NCBI RefSeq assembly: GCF_036250735.1
Contig: NZ_CP109430.1
Coordinates: 8,618,001 to 8,682,000 of the forward strand
DNA: 64,000 nt
Direction of reading: 5' to 3'
Source of the DNA: Streptosporangium sp. NBC_01495
GTDB taxonomy: Bacteria > Actinomycetota > Actinomycetes > Streptosporangiales > Streptosporangiaceae
Shown: piece after piece, positions 16,417-24,542 of the stretch
Position numbering within the stretch: the first letter of the stretch is position 1
How the letters are laid out: each line of letters begins with the position of its first letter
Translations under genes and position numbers: made by a program
Notes under the pieces: generated by a model
Databases searched by the model: none
What the model saw: only the letters and a program-made list of their open reading frames with translations
What the model was told of the DNA's origin: nothing

Positions 16417-17886
16417 CTAGACGGTCTCCAGCGCCTTCTCCCCCTCGACCGCGACGGGCGCGCGGCGGGCGCGGAGGCCCGTCAGGGCGATCACCAGGCC
16501 GACCAGGGCGAGGATCCCCGAGACCGTGATGGCGGCGCGGAAGGTGCCGATCGGGTCGGCGCCCGTGCCGGAGGTGAGGACGGCCGTCACGACGGCCAGG
16601 ACGACCGCCCCGCCGACCTGCCCCGAGGTGTTGAGCAGGCCGGAGGCCAGCCCCTGCTCGTCGTCGGCCACCCCGTTCGTGGCCTGGATGTTCAGCGAGG
16701 GGAAGGACAGCGCGAACGCGATGCCCAGCAGGACCATGCCCGGGATGATCAGGGTGGCCAGACTGGGGTCGCCGTTCACCCGGAGGAAGAACGCGTACCC
16801 GGCGGCCAGGGCGGCCGAGCCGATCACGATCAGCCGGGCGGTGCCGAACCGGTCGGCCAGGTTGCCCATCTTGGTGGAGGTCACCGCCACCAGGAGTCCG
16901 GCGGGCAGGAAGGCCAGCGCGGTCTCCAGAGCCGACCAGTGCAGGAAGTTCTGGAAGTACTGCATCGCGACGAACTGGAAGCCGACGTAGGAGCCGAAGA
17001 GGATCACGAGTCCCAGGTTGGCGCGGACGATCGGGCCGGAGCGCAGGATGCCGAGGCGTACCAGCGGGTGCTTGACGCGCTGCTCGGTGTAGACGAAGAC
17101 GGCCAGCAGCAGGGCGGCTCCCAGCAGCGAGGCGATCGTGCGCGGCGAGCCCCAGCCCGCGTCGGGCGCCTCCACCACCGCGTAGACGAGCAGCAGCATG
17201 GAACCGGTGATGGTGACGGCGCCGATGAGGTCGTGACCGCCCTCGGCGCGCTCCTCCCGCTGCTTGGGAAGGAACTTCAGGGCCGCGACCAGCGCGATGA
17301 TCGCGACGGGAACGGGCATGAGGAACGTCCAGCGCCAGCCGAGCTCGGTCAGGAATCCCGAGATGACCAGCCCCAGGGAGAAGCCGCTGGCGCCGGAGGC
17401 GGTGAAGACGCTGAGAGCCCTGTTGCGGGCAGGTCCCTCGGCGAAGGTGGTGGTGATGATGGAGAGCGCGGCGGGCGCGGTGAAGGCGGCGCTGACGCCC
17501 TTGACGAAGCGGGCCGCGATCAGCAACGTGCCGTCGTTGACGAGGCCGCCGAGGAGCGAGGCCACGGCGAAGACCGCGAGGGCGACCAGGAAGACCCTGC
17601 GACGCCCGAGCAGGTCGGCGGTCCTGCCGCCGAGGAGGAGCAGCCCGCCGTAGCCGAGCACGTATCCGCTGACCACCCACTGCAGGGAGGACGTGGACAG
17701 CCCCAGATCCGCCTGGATGGACGGCAGGGCGACTCCCACCATCGAGACGTCGAGGGCGTCAAGGAAGATCACGGCGCAGAGCACGGTGAGCGCGGCCCAC
17801 ATTCCCGCGCCCCAGCGCTCGTCACCCGGGGAAACAGGTGAAGCCGGTGAAGAGGGTGGAGCCGTTGAAGTCGGTGAAGGGGTCAT
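16417..17886 (-). CDS. MFS drug/proton antiporter, DHA2 (14-TMS) family
   Basis: A 489-residue, highly hydrophobic transporter. The DHA2 signature opening is present (FLDALDVSMVGVALPSIQAD), with antiporter motif A between segments 2 and 3 (GGRTADLLGRRR) and motif C-like GASGFSLGLVISG in segment 5. It should export a hydrophobic compound in exchange for protons. I chose ATG 17886; ATG 17913, nine codons earlier, lies within the repeat region shared with the divergent marR gene. The divergent MarR regulator and intergenic repeats indicate local repression with induction by substrate, the usual logic of such pairs. Confidence 0.9.
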   Translation of the reverse strand: MTPSPTSTAPPSSPASPVSPGDERWGAGMWAALTVLCAVIFLDALDVSMVGVALPSIQADLGLSTSSLQWVVSGYVLGYGGLLLLGGRTADLLGRRRVFLVALAVFAVASLLGGLVNDGTLLIAARFVKGVSAAFTAPAALSIITTTFAEGPARNRALSVFTASGASGFSLGLVISGFLTELGWRWTFLMPVPVAIIALVAALKFLPKQREERAEGGHDLIGAVTITGSMLLLVYAVVEAPDAGWGSPRTIASLLGAALLLAVFVYTEQRVKHPLVRLGILRSGPIVRANLGLVILFGSYVGFQFVAMQYFQNFLHWSALETALAFLPAGLLVAVTSTKMGNLADRFGTARLIVIGSAALAAGYAFFLRVNGDPSLATLIIPGMVLLGIAFALSFPSLNIQATNGVADDEQGLASGLLNTSGQVGGAVVLAVVTAVLTSGTGADPIGTFRAAITVSGILALVGLVIALTGLRARRAPVAVEGEKALETV

Positions 17887-17909
17887 GTCGTCCGACCATA
17901 CATGCAGAC

Positions 17910-17966
17910 GCATCTAATGCAAAGGCATTTAATTCCTGTGCATTTAATGTTCACGCATGGTACGAT
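17910..17966. promoter_or_regulatory. Likely MarR operator: three 9-mers at exact 15 bp spacing, plus leaderless promoter
   Basis: GCATCTAAT (17910-17918), GCATTTAAT (17925-17933) and GCATTTAAT (17940-17948) repeat with a period of exactly 15 bp between the divergent MFS and marR genes. The first is part of a perfect inverted repeat GCAT-CTA-ATGC. TACGAT at 17961-17966 is a -10 box 8 nt before the marR ATG. The AT-rich repeats stand out from the GC-rich surroundings. Confidence 0.65.
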
Positions 17967-17973
17967 CCGCGGC

Positions 17974-18468
17974 ATGAACGAGGAGTACTCGGTCCGCGCG
18001 TGGCGTGAGGTGCTCGCCAAGCACGCCACGACCGCCTGCGCGCTGGAGCGCGAGCTCTCCGATCGGCACCGGCTCGGCATGAGCGAGTTCGAGGTCCTGG
18101 AGCGGATGGTCGAGGGCGGCCGGGGCAAATACCGGGTTCAGGAGATCGCCGACGCGGTCCACCTGAGCCAGAGCGCCTGCTCCCGGCTGATCGCCCGCCT
18201 GGAGAAGGCGGGCCTGGTGACCCGCCGCATCTGTGAGGACGACCGGCGCGGCATCTTCGTCGGCGTCACCGAGGACGGCCGCGAGCGCCACGCGACCGCC
18301 CTGCCCACCCACCGAGCCGTGATCGGAGAGATCTTCGGCTCACCGGCCCGCGAGGGGGACGAAGAAGGCCTCGACGGGAGCGGGAAGGCCCGGGAGGCCG
18401 GCGACGAGCACTATGCCGACGTGCCCTGTTCGCCGTTGCCCGCCCCCGCCCCCCGGGCGTCCTCCTGA
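17974..18468 (+). CDS. MarR family transcriptional regulator
   Basis: A 164-residue regulator with the winged helix-turn-helix core: LGMSEFEVLERMVEGG, then YRVQEIADAVHLSQSACSRL (recognition helix region) and the wing KAGLVTRRICEDDRRGIFVG. The start ATG 17974 is 8 nt after a -10 box, so the mRNA is probably leaderless. The C-terminal 45 residues after HRAVIGEIFG are unusual: Gly/Glu- then Pro-rich and unlike the dimerisation helix seen in relatives, so a frameshift or read-through into spacer DNA after about position 18330 is possible. The end lies at the first unit of a 21 bp repeat array. Likely controls the divergent MFS exporter. Confidence 0.85.
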   Translation: MNEEYSVRAWREVLAKHATTACALERELSDRHRLGMSEFEVLERMVEGGRGKYRVQEIADAVHLSQSACSRLIARLEKAGLVTRRICEDDRRGIFVGVTEDGRERHATALPTHRAVIGEIFGSPAREGDEEGLDGSGKAREAGDEHYADVPCSPLPAPAPRASS

Positions 18469-18673
18469 CGCGGAAGCCTCCCGGTCTGACGCGGAAGGTC
18501 CCGGCCTCGCACGGAAACCTTCCGGCCTCGCACGGAAGCCTTCCGAGCTCACGCGAAAACGCTCCGGCCTGACGCGGAAGCCTTCCGAGCTCACGCGGGA
18601 ACCTTCCGGCCTGACGCGGAAACCTTCCGTACTCACGCGAAAACGTTCCGGTCTGACGCGGAAGCGTCTCGTA
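18465..18673. repeat. Tandem array, 21 bp unit, about 10 copies
   Basis: Units begin at 18465, 18486, 18506, 18527, 18548, 18569, 18590, 18611, 18632 and 18653 with consensus CTGACGCGGAANCCTTCCGG. Odd and even units differ (CTGACGCGG versus CTCACGCGA), giving a partial 42 bp higher-order period. The array fills the gap between marR and the deoA stop and reads as a 7-residue repeat in the plus frame, but no start signal supports translation. Confidence 0.85.
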
Positions 18674-18725
18674 CGCGGAAGCGACCCGCCCCTCCCGGCC
18701 CTCCCGGTGCGAAGGCGTTCCGGCC

Positions 18726-20006
18726 TCAGGCGGTGACGCGGTCGATCACCAGGGGCAGCAGGTCCGGGTCGGCGGTCTCGCCGACGGTGTAGGCACCTTC
18801 CAGGGCGGCGAGCGCCCGCTCGAAGCGCGAGGTCTCGTCGGCGTGCAGCGTCATCAGCGGCTGCCCCTCGCGGACCAGGTCCCCCGGCTTGGCGTGCAGC
18901 ACGATGCCCGCGCCGAACGACACCGGGTCCTCCTTGCGCTCCCGGCCCGCGCCGAGCCGCCAGGCCGCCAGCCCCACGCCGTACGCGTCGAGCCTGGACA
19001 GCACGCCCGACGAGGGCACGGTGATCTCCATGGTCTCGGCGGCCCTGGGCAGCAGGGCGTCGGGGTCGCCGCCCTGGGCGGCGATCATCCGGCGCCAGGC
19101 GTCCATCGCCGAGCCGTCCGCGAGGGCGCGCTCGGGGTCCTTGCCCCCGGACAGGCCCGCCGCCTGGAGCATCTCCCGCGCCAGCCGCACGGTCAGCTCG
19201 ACCACGTCGGCGGGACCACCTCCGGCGAGCACCTCGACCGACTCGGTGACCTCCAGGGCGTTGCCCACGGCCCGGCCCAGCGGCCGGTCCATCGCGGTCA
19301 GCAGCGCGACCGTGTTGACCCCGGCGTCGGTGCCGAGCTCGACCATGGTCGTGGCCAGCTCGCGGGCCTGTTCCACGTTCTTCATGAAGGCCCCGGAGCC
19401 GACCTTGACGTCCAGGACGAGCGCTCCGGTGCCCTCCGCGATCTTCTTCGACATGATCGAGGAGGCGATCAGCGGGATCGCCTCGACGGTGCCGGTGACG
19501 TCGCGGAGCGCGTACAGCTTCTTGTCGGCGGGGGCGAGGCCGTCGCCCGCCGCGCAGACGACCGCCCCGGCCTTGCCGAGCACCTCGAGCATCCCGTCGT
19601 TGGACAGGGACGCCCGCCAGCCGGGGATGGACTCCAGCTTGTCCAGGGTGCCGCCGGTGTGGCCGAGTCCCCTGCCGGACAGCTGGGGCACGTACCCCCC
19701 GCACGCGGCGACCAGCGGCGCCAGCGGCAGCGTGATCTTGTCACCGACGCCGCCGGTGGAGTGCTTGTCGGTGGTGGGTCCCGGCAGCGACGACCAGTCC
19801 ATCCTGGCCCCGGAGCGGATCATGGCCTGGGTCCACCCGGCGATCTCCCGCCGGTTCATGCCGTTGAGCAGAATCGCCATCGCGAGCGCGGACATCTGCT
19901 CGTCGGCGACGACACCCTTGGTGTAGGCGTCGATCACCCAGTCGATCTGCTCCGCCGACAGCTCCCTGCCGTCCCTCTTGGTGACGATGACGTTGATCGC
20001 GTCCAT
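18726..20006 (-). CDS. deoA: Thymidine phosphorylase (pyrimidine nucleoside phosphorylase)
   Basis: A 426-residue enzyme that splits thymidine/deoxyuridine with phosphate to base and deoxyribose-1-phosphate. The phosphate/nucleoside site KHSTGGVGDK is at about residue 80, followed by LDKLESIPGWR and LYALRDVTGTVE, and the C-terminal domain ends in the usual alpha/beta region. Length matches the family. ATG 20006 lies 2 nt after the cdd stop, so the two genes are in one operon and likely translationally coupled. It is the last gene of the nucleoside uptake operon: binding protein, ATPase, two permeases, cdd, deoA. Its product deoxyribose-1-phosphate could be handled by the mutase fused to PNP. 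Confidence 0.95.
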   Translation of the reverse strand: MDAINVIVTKRDGRELSAEQIDWVIDAYTKGVVADEQMSALAMAILLNGMNRREIAGWTQAMIRSGARMDWSSLPGPTTDKHSTGGVGDKITLPLAPLVAACGGYVPQLSGRGLGHTGGTLDKLESIPGWRASLSNDGMLEVLGKAGAVVCAAGDGLAPADKKLYALRDVTGTVEAIPLIASSIMSKKIAEGTGALVLDVKVGSGAFMKNVEQARELATTMVELGTDAGVNTVALLTAMDRPLGRAVGNALEVTESVEVLAGGGPADVVELTVRLAREMLQAAGLSGGKDPERALADGSAMDAWRRMIAAQGGDPDALLPRAAETMEITVPSSGVLSRLDAYGVGLAAWRLGAGRERKEDPVSFGAGIVLHAKPGDLVREGQPLMTLHADETSRFERALAALEGAYTVGETADPDLLPLVIDRVTA

Positions 20007-20008
20007 GC

Positions 20009-20464
20009 TCAGGCCCCCCGGCTCAGGTCGTCGGGCCCGAATGCGTAGGGAAGGATCTCCGCCATCGGCTTCGGGCCGTCAATGGTCTCCAGCAGCAGCT
20101 CGGGGCCGCCGAACTCGTACAGGAGCTGGCGGCACCTGCCGCACGGCATGAGGAGCTCCTCGTGCCCGTCGACGCAGGTGAACGCGACGAGACGGCCGCC
20201 GCCGGTGGCCCGGAGCGAGGACACCAGCCCGCACTCGGCGCACAGCCCGAGACCGTAGGAGGCGTTCTCGACGTTGCAGCCGGACACGATCCGCCCGTCG
20301 TCCACCAGCGCGGCGGCGCCGACCGGGAACTTGGAGTAGGGGGCGTAGGCGTGCCCCATGGCCCGTACGGCCTCGGCCTTCAGCGCCGCCCAGTCGATGC
20401 TCGGTTCGGCGTTCGCTTCGGTGCTCGGTTGGGTGCTCGGTTCGGTGCTCATCTCGGTGCCCAT
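20009..20464 (-). CDS. cdd: Cytidine deaminase
   Basis: A 151-residue small (tetrameric type) zinc enzyme that converts cytidine/deoxycytidine to uridine/deoxyuridine. Zinc and catalytic residues are clear: CAECG (Cys ligand and catalytic Glu) and PCGRCRQ (two Cys ligands), plus substrate-binding FPVGAA and NVENASYG. The first 20 residues are a low-complexity PSTEP-like extension, so ATG 20452 or a later start could be the real one; no strong ribosome site decides. It lies 34 nt after the second permease gene and 2 nt before deoA, feeding uridine-type products to phosphorolysis. Confidence 0.95.
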   Translation of the reverse strand: MGTEMSTEPSTQPSTEANAEPSIDWAALKAEAVRAMGHAYAPYSKFPVGAAALVDDGRIVSGCNVENASYGLGLCAECGLVSSLRATGGGRLVAFTCVDGHEELLMPCGRCRQLLYEFGGPELLLETIDGPKPMAEILPYAFGPDDLSRGA

Positions 20465-20498
20465 CGAATCAGATCCGCTCGTGAGGTGCGCGTGATGG

Positions 20499-21779
20499 TC
20501 ACTTACCCTGTCCCCTGCGGTACGGCGCGCCGATGGCGGCGGGCGCGCGGAGCCGCTGCGCCGCCAGAGACAGCACCAGCAGCGTGGTGATGTGCGGGGT
20601 GACGGAGGTGAACTCCGACGGGACGGTGTCGGTCAGCGCGAACACCACGAACACGGCGACCGTCGCGACCCCGGTGATCAGTGCGGCCCGCGTCCGGTTC
20701 TGCCGTACGAGCTGGTAGACGGCGACCGCGGCGAGCAGGATCGTCACCACGAGCAGTAGCGCGTGCACCGACTCGCCGCCCCTGCGCAGCTGAAGCGCGT
20801 CGGTGTAGCCGAACAGCACGGCGCCCCCGGCCAGCCCTCCCGGCCGCCAGTTACCGAAGATCATGGCGGCGAGGCCGATGAAGCCGCGCCCGCCGGTCTG
20901 CCCCTCGCGGTAGGCGCTGGCGGCCACCTGCGCCAGGAACGCGCCGCCCAGGCCCGCCAGGGCGCCGGAGATGAGCACCGCGATGTACTTGTAGGTGTAG
21001 ACGTTGACGCCCAGCGACTCCGCGGCCACCGGGCTCTCCCCGCAGGAGCGCAGGCGCAGGCCGAACGCCGTACGCCAGAGCAGGTAGTACGAGAGCGGGA
21101 CGAGCAGGATCGCCAGGATCGTGAGCAGCGAGACGTTCGTGGTCAGGCCGCGCAGGATGCCCGCCACGTCCGACAGCAGGAACCACTGCTTGGCCTCCAG
21201 CGTCCTGAGCGGGTCTCCGATCCACGGCACGCTCACCACACCGGGTTTGGGCACGGGAGGCGACTGGGAGTCGCCGCCGCCCGGCATCTCGGCGAAGGTG
21301 ACCTTGGACAGGAACTGGGTGACGCCCAGGCCCAGGATGTTGATCGCGACACCCGAGATGATGTGGTCGACGCCGAACGTCACGGTGGCGATCGCATGCA
21401 GCAGGCCGCCCAGGGCCCCGCCGATCGCGCCCGCGACGACGCCCGCCCACGGGTTGCCGAACTGGAGCGCGCCCCAGGCGCCGCACCAGGTGCCCAGGAT
21501 CATCATGCCTTCGAGGCCGATGTTGACCACCCCGGCCCGCTCGGCCCACAGGCCGCCGAGGCCGGCCAGGCCGATGGGGATGGCGAGCGCGACGGAGGCG
21601 TTGATCGCGCCCGAGGAAGTGAGGTCGACGGCGCCGGTGACGGTCCGCGCGAACGAGAGCAGCAGGACGAGCGCGCCGAGGGCGAGCAGCAGGACCCGCC
21701 AGGTGACTCTGAACCTGCGGGCGGGGGTCTTCGGCTCCAGGAAGGGAGCCTCCGGCGTGGTGAGGGCGCCCTGGCTCAT
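20499..21779 (-). CDS. Nucleoside ABC transporter permease (YufQ/NupQ type)
   Basis: A 426-residue integral membrane protein of the BPD_transp_2 family found in BMP/nucleoside importers. The family block LAIPIGLAGLGGLWAERAGV with VNIGLEGMMILG is near residue 75, and the coupling region GESPVAAESLGVNVYTYKYI sits mid-protein. About nine or ten hydrophobic segments are apparent. ATG 21779 overlaps the stop of the upstream permease by 4 nt (ATGA), so the two membrane subunits are translationally coupled and likely form a heterodimer. An open frame extends back to 22520 but that part is antisense-like shadow within the other permease. Confidence 0.92.
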   Translation of the reverse strand: MSQGALTTPEAPFLEPKTPARRFRVTWRVLLLALGALVLLLSFARTVTGAVDLTSSGAINASVALAIPIGLAGLGGLWAERAGVVNIGLEGMMILGTWCGAWGALQFGNPWAGVVAGAIGGALGGLLHAIATVTFGVDHIISGVAINILGLGVTQFLSKVTFAEMPGGGDSQSPPVPKPGVVSVPWIGDPLRTLEAKQWFLLSDVAGILRGLTTNVSLLTILAILLVPLSYYLLWRTAFGLRLRSCGESPVAAESLGVNVYTYKYIAVLISGALAGLGGAFLAQVAASAYREGQTGGRGFIGLAAMIFGNWRPGGLAGGAVLFGYTDALQLRRGGESVHALLLVVTILLAAVAVYQLVRQNRTRAALITGVATVAVFVVFALTDTVPSEFTSVTPHITTLLVLSLAAQRLRAPAAIGAPYRRGQGK

Positions 21780-22924
21780 GCCGGCGTTCCTTCCCTGGTC
21801 GGGGTGGTGCTCGCCAGCTGGCGGCTCACCCGGCGCTGCTCGGCGGAGATCTGGTAACGGTGGACCAGCTCGTAGGCGATGATCACCGAGAGCACGATCG
21901 TGCCCTGCATGATGGTGACGATGTCCGGGGAGATCTTCTGGATCTGCAGGATGCCCGCGGAGGTGTCCAGGAAGGCCCACAGCAGGGCGCCGAACGCGAT
22001 GCCGACCGGGTGGTTGCGGCCGAGCAGCGCGATCGCGATGCCGGTGAAGCCGAGCCCGGTGGGGAAGTCCAGGCTGTAGCTGTAGGAGGCCCCCAGTAGC
22101 TGCGGCATGCCGACCAGGCCCGCCACCCCGCCGGACAGGATCATCGAGATGAGGATCATCCGCTTGACGTTGACGCCGCTGGCCACCGCCGCCGACTCCG
22201 AGCGGCCGGTGGCGCGCAGGTCGAAGCCGAAGCGGGTCCGGTTGATCACCACGTGGTAGAGGACGCCCATCACGACCGACAGGAAGATCAGGCCGAACAC
22301 CTTCGTCTGGGTGCCGGAGATGATCTCCAGACCGGGCACCTGGCCGGAAGGTCCGATCGGGTTGGTCCCGATGTTGTTGCTGCCCGCGACCTCGACCGCG
22401 AGGCGCTCCTTGTTGAGCAGCCAGGCGCCGAGCGCGGTGGCGATGGCGTTCAGCATGATCGTGGAGATGACCTCGCTCACCCCGCGCCGCACCTTGAGCA
22501 GCCCGGCGATCGCGGCCCATCCGGCGCCGACCAGCACGGCGACGAAGATGATCAGCGCGATGTGCAGCGGGGCGGGGAGGGTGACCGCGCCGCCGACGGC
22601 CGCGGCGGTGAGCGCCGCCAGACGGTACTGGCCGTCGACGCCGATGTTGAAGAGGTTCATCCTGAACCCGATCGCCACCGCGAGCGCGGACAGGTAGTAG
22701 TACGTCGCGGCGTTCAGGGTGAGCACGATCGAGCGCGGCCGGATGCCGTACTCGCCCATGATGACCAGCGTGTCGAGCGGCGGGGCACCGGTGATCGCCA
22801 GGATGACCATGGTGATCAGCGCGGCGAACACGATGGCGACGAGCGGGGCGGCGAGCGAGAGCAGCCCCGCCGGCGAGACCCGGCCGAGCAGCCGGTCGGT
22901 GAAGGTGGACTTTTCCTGGCTCAT
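21776..22924 (-). CDS. Nucleoside ABC transporter permease (YufP/NupP type)
   Basis: A 382-residue membrane protein of the BPD_transp_2 family. Hallmarks: TLNAATYYYLSALAVAIGFR followed by MNLFNIGVDGQYRLAA near residue 75, and the coupling block GRSESAAVASGVNVKRMIL. ATG 22924 overlaps the TGA of a 14-codon mini-ORF by 4 nt (ATGA), and that mini-ORF is in turn linked to the end of the ATPase gene. A longer frame to 22981 exists but overlaps the ATPase end and has no signals. It pairs with the next permease through another 4 nt overlap. Confidence 0.92.
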   Translation of the reverse strand: MSQEKSTFTDRLLGRVSPAGLLSLAAPLVAIVFAALITMVILAITGAPPLDTLVIMGEYGIRPRSIVLTLNAATYYYLSALAVAIGFRMNLFNIGVDGQYRLAALTAAAVGGAVTLPAPLHIALIIFVAVLVGAGWAAIAGLLKVRRGVSEVISTIMLNAIATALGAWLLNKERLAVEVAGSNNIGTNPIGPSGQVPGLEIISGTQTKVFGLIFLSVVMGVLYHVVINRTRFGFDLRATGRSESAAVASGVNVKRMILISMILSGGVAGLVGMPQLLGASYSYSLDFPTGLGFTGIAIALLGRNHPVGIAFGALLWAFLDTSAGILQIQKISPDIVTIMQGTIVLSVIIAYELVHRYQISAEQRRVSRQLASTTPTREGTPA

Positions 22925-22965
22925 CCGCGCGTCCCGGGGGGCGTGTGCGCTACGTGGGTGTTCAT
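22921..22965 (-). CDS. 14-codon linker mini-ORF between ATPase and permease
   Basis: ATG 22965 overlaps the ATPase stop by 4 nt (ATGA, 22965-22962). The frame encodes MNTHVAHTPPGTRG and stops with a TGA (22923-22921) that overlaps the permease ATG 22924, again ATGA. The peptide resembles nothing known. Its likely role is to hand terminating ribosomes from the ATPase to the permease start 38 nt further on. The exact fit at both ends makes chance less likely, but expression is unproven. Confidence 0.5.
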   Translation of the reverse strand: MNTHVAHTPPGTRG

Positions 22966-24485
22966 GCCGCCTCTCCAGCACCCGTCATGGCCGAACCGAG
23001 CTGCTCGGGTGTCACGTCCTTGGGATCCACCTCGGCGACGATCCGGCCGCGCAGGATCACCTTCAGGGTGTCCGACAGGCCGATGAGCTCGTCGAGGTCG
23101 GCCGAGATCAGCAGGACCGCCAGGCCCGCGGCGCGCGCCGCGCGCAGGTGGTCCCAGATCGCGGCCTGGGCGCCCACGTCGACGCCGCGCGTCGGGTGGG
23201 ACGCGATCAGGAAGACGGGGTCCCCGCTCATCTCCCGGCCGACGATCAGTTTCTGCTGGTTGCCGCCGGACAGGGCCGAGGCGTCCACGTCGATGCCCGG
23301 GGTGCGGACGTCGTACGCCTCGACGATGCGCCGGGTGTCCTCGCGCGCTCCCGCGCGGTCGATCCAGGGCCCCTTGACGTTGGGCCGCCGGGTCTGGTGG
23401 CCGAGGATCCGGTTCTCCCAGAGCGGGGCCTCCAGCAGCAGGCCGTGCCGGTGGCGGTCCTCGGGGATGTAGCCGATGCCGGCCTCGCGGCGGCGCAGCG
23501 TCGTCCAGCCGGAGATGTCGTGCTCGCCGAGGCGGATCTCGCCCTCGGCCGCGCGCATGCCCATGACGGCCTCGACCAGCTCGGCCTGGCCGTTGCCCTC
23601 GACGCCGGCGATGCCGAGCACCTCGCCCTTGCGGATCTCGAAGCCGACGTCGTCCACGACGCGGCGGCCGTCCGCCGACAGGACGCTCAGGCCTCGCACC
23701 GACAGCGCCACCACATCGGTGACCGTGGACTCGCGGGTCTCCGGGCTGGGCAGCTCGCTGCCGACCATGAGCTCGGCCAGCTGCCTGGCGGTCACGTTCT
23801 TGGGGTCCACGCTGGCCACGGTCGTGCCGCGCCGGATGACGGTGATGGCGTCGGCGACCGAGAGCACCTCGTCCAGCTTGTGCGAGATGAAGATGATCGT
23901 CAGCCCCTCGCGGACCAGCTCGCGCAGGTTGGCGAAGAGCTCCTCGACCTCCTGTGGCACGAGCACGGCGGTCGGCTCGTCCAGGATGAGAATGCGGGCG
24001 CCCCGATAGAGGACCTTCAGGATCTCCACCCGCTGGCGGGCCCCGACGCCCAGGTCCTCGACGGTGGCGTCGGGGTCGATGCCGAGGCCGTACGAGTCGG
24101 AGATCTCCCGGATCCTTCTTCGCGCGGTGCCGAAGTCGAGGGCGATCCCGCCCTTGCGGGGCTCGCTGCCGAGGATCACGTTCTCCAGGACGGTCAGGTT
24201 GTCGGCCAGCATGAAGTGCTGGTGGACCATGCCGATGCCCACGGCGATCGCGTCCCCGGGGGAACGGAAGCTCACGTCCTCGCCGTTGACGCGGATCTTC
24301 CCCTCGTCCGGGCGCTGCATGCCGTACAGGATCTTCATGAGGGTGGACTTGCCCGCGCCGTTCTCGCCGACGACGGCGTGCACGTGCCCCTGCCGCACGG
24401 AAAGGGAGATGTCGCGGTTGGCGACGACGCCGGGGAATCGTTTCGTGATGCCCGAGAGTTCGACGGCCGGTGCCGAGGTGCTGAT
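22962..24485 (-). CDS. Nucleoside ABC transporter ATP-binding protein (tandem NBD, YufO/NupO type), probable AUC start
   Basis: About 507 residues with two ABC cassettes. First: Walker A GENGAGKST, Q-loop region VHQHFMLADNLTV, signature LGVGARQRVEI, Walker B ILILDEP. Second: degenerate Walker A GVEGNGQAEL, signature LSGGNQQKL, and FLIASHPTRGVDVGA in place of the usual Walker B. This is normal for sugar/nucleoside-type tandem ATPases. The first cassette needs the strand VELSGITKRFPGVVAN, which is open upstream of GTG 24398 but has no ATG/GTG/TTG. A strong GGAGGAGG stands 5 nt before an in-frame ATC at 24485, giving a normal-length N-terminus. The gene follows the binding-protein gene after a hairpin. 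Confidence 0.9.
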   Translation of the reverse strand: MSTSAPAVELSGITKRFPGVVANRDISLSVRQGHVHAVVGENGAGKSTLMKILYGMQRPDEGKIRVNGEDVSFRSPGDAIAVGIGMVHQHFMLADNLTVLENVILGSEPRKGGIALDFGTARRRIREISDSYGLGIDPDATVEDLGVGARQRVEILKVLYRGARILILDEPTAVLVPQEVEELFANLRELVREGLTIIFISHKLDEVLSVADAITVIRRGTTVASVDPKNVTARQLAELMVGSELPSPETRESTVTDVVALSVRGLSVLSADGRRVVDDVGFEIRKGEVLGIAGVEGNGQAELVEAVMGMRAAEGEIRLGEHDISGWTTLRRREAGIGYIPEDRHRHGLLLEAPLWENRILGHQTRRPNVKGPWIDRAGAREDTRRIVEAYDVRTPGIDVDASALSGGNQQKLIVGREMSGDPVFLIASHPTRGVDVGAQAAIWDHLRAARAAGLAVLLISADLDELIGLSDTLKVILRGRIVAEVDPKDVTPEQLGSAMTGAGEAA

Positions 24486-24542
24486 GACGGCCTCCTCCGT
24501 ACGGATGCCCCGATACGGAACGTGGTGGTCAGAGAGGACAAA

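Noticed and set aside
18413-18736. Plus-strand protein of 7-residue PSGLTRK-like repeats
   Set aside because: It is the translation of the 21 bp array, with no ribosome site, and runs antisense into deoA.
20499-22520. A 673-residue fused permease
   Set aside because: The upstream third is an out-of-frame reading of the neighbouring permease gene; ATGA overlap at 21779 gives the proper start.
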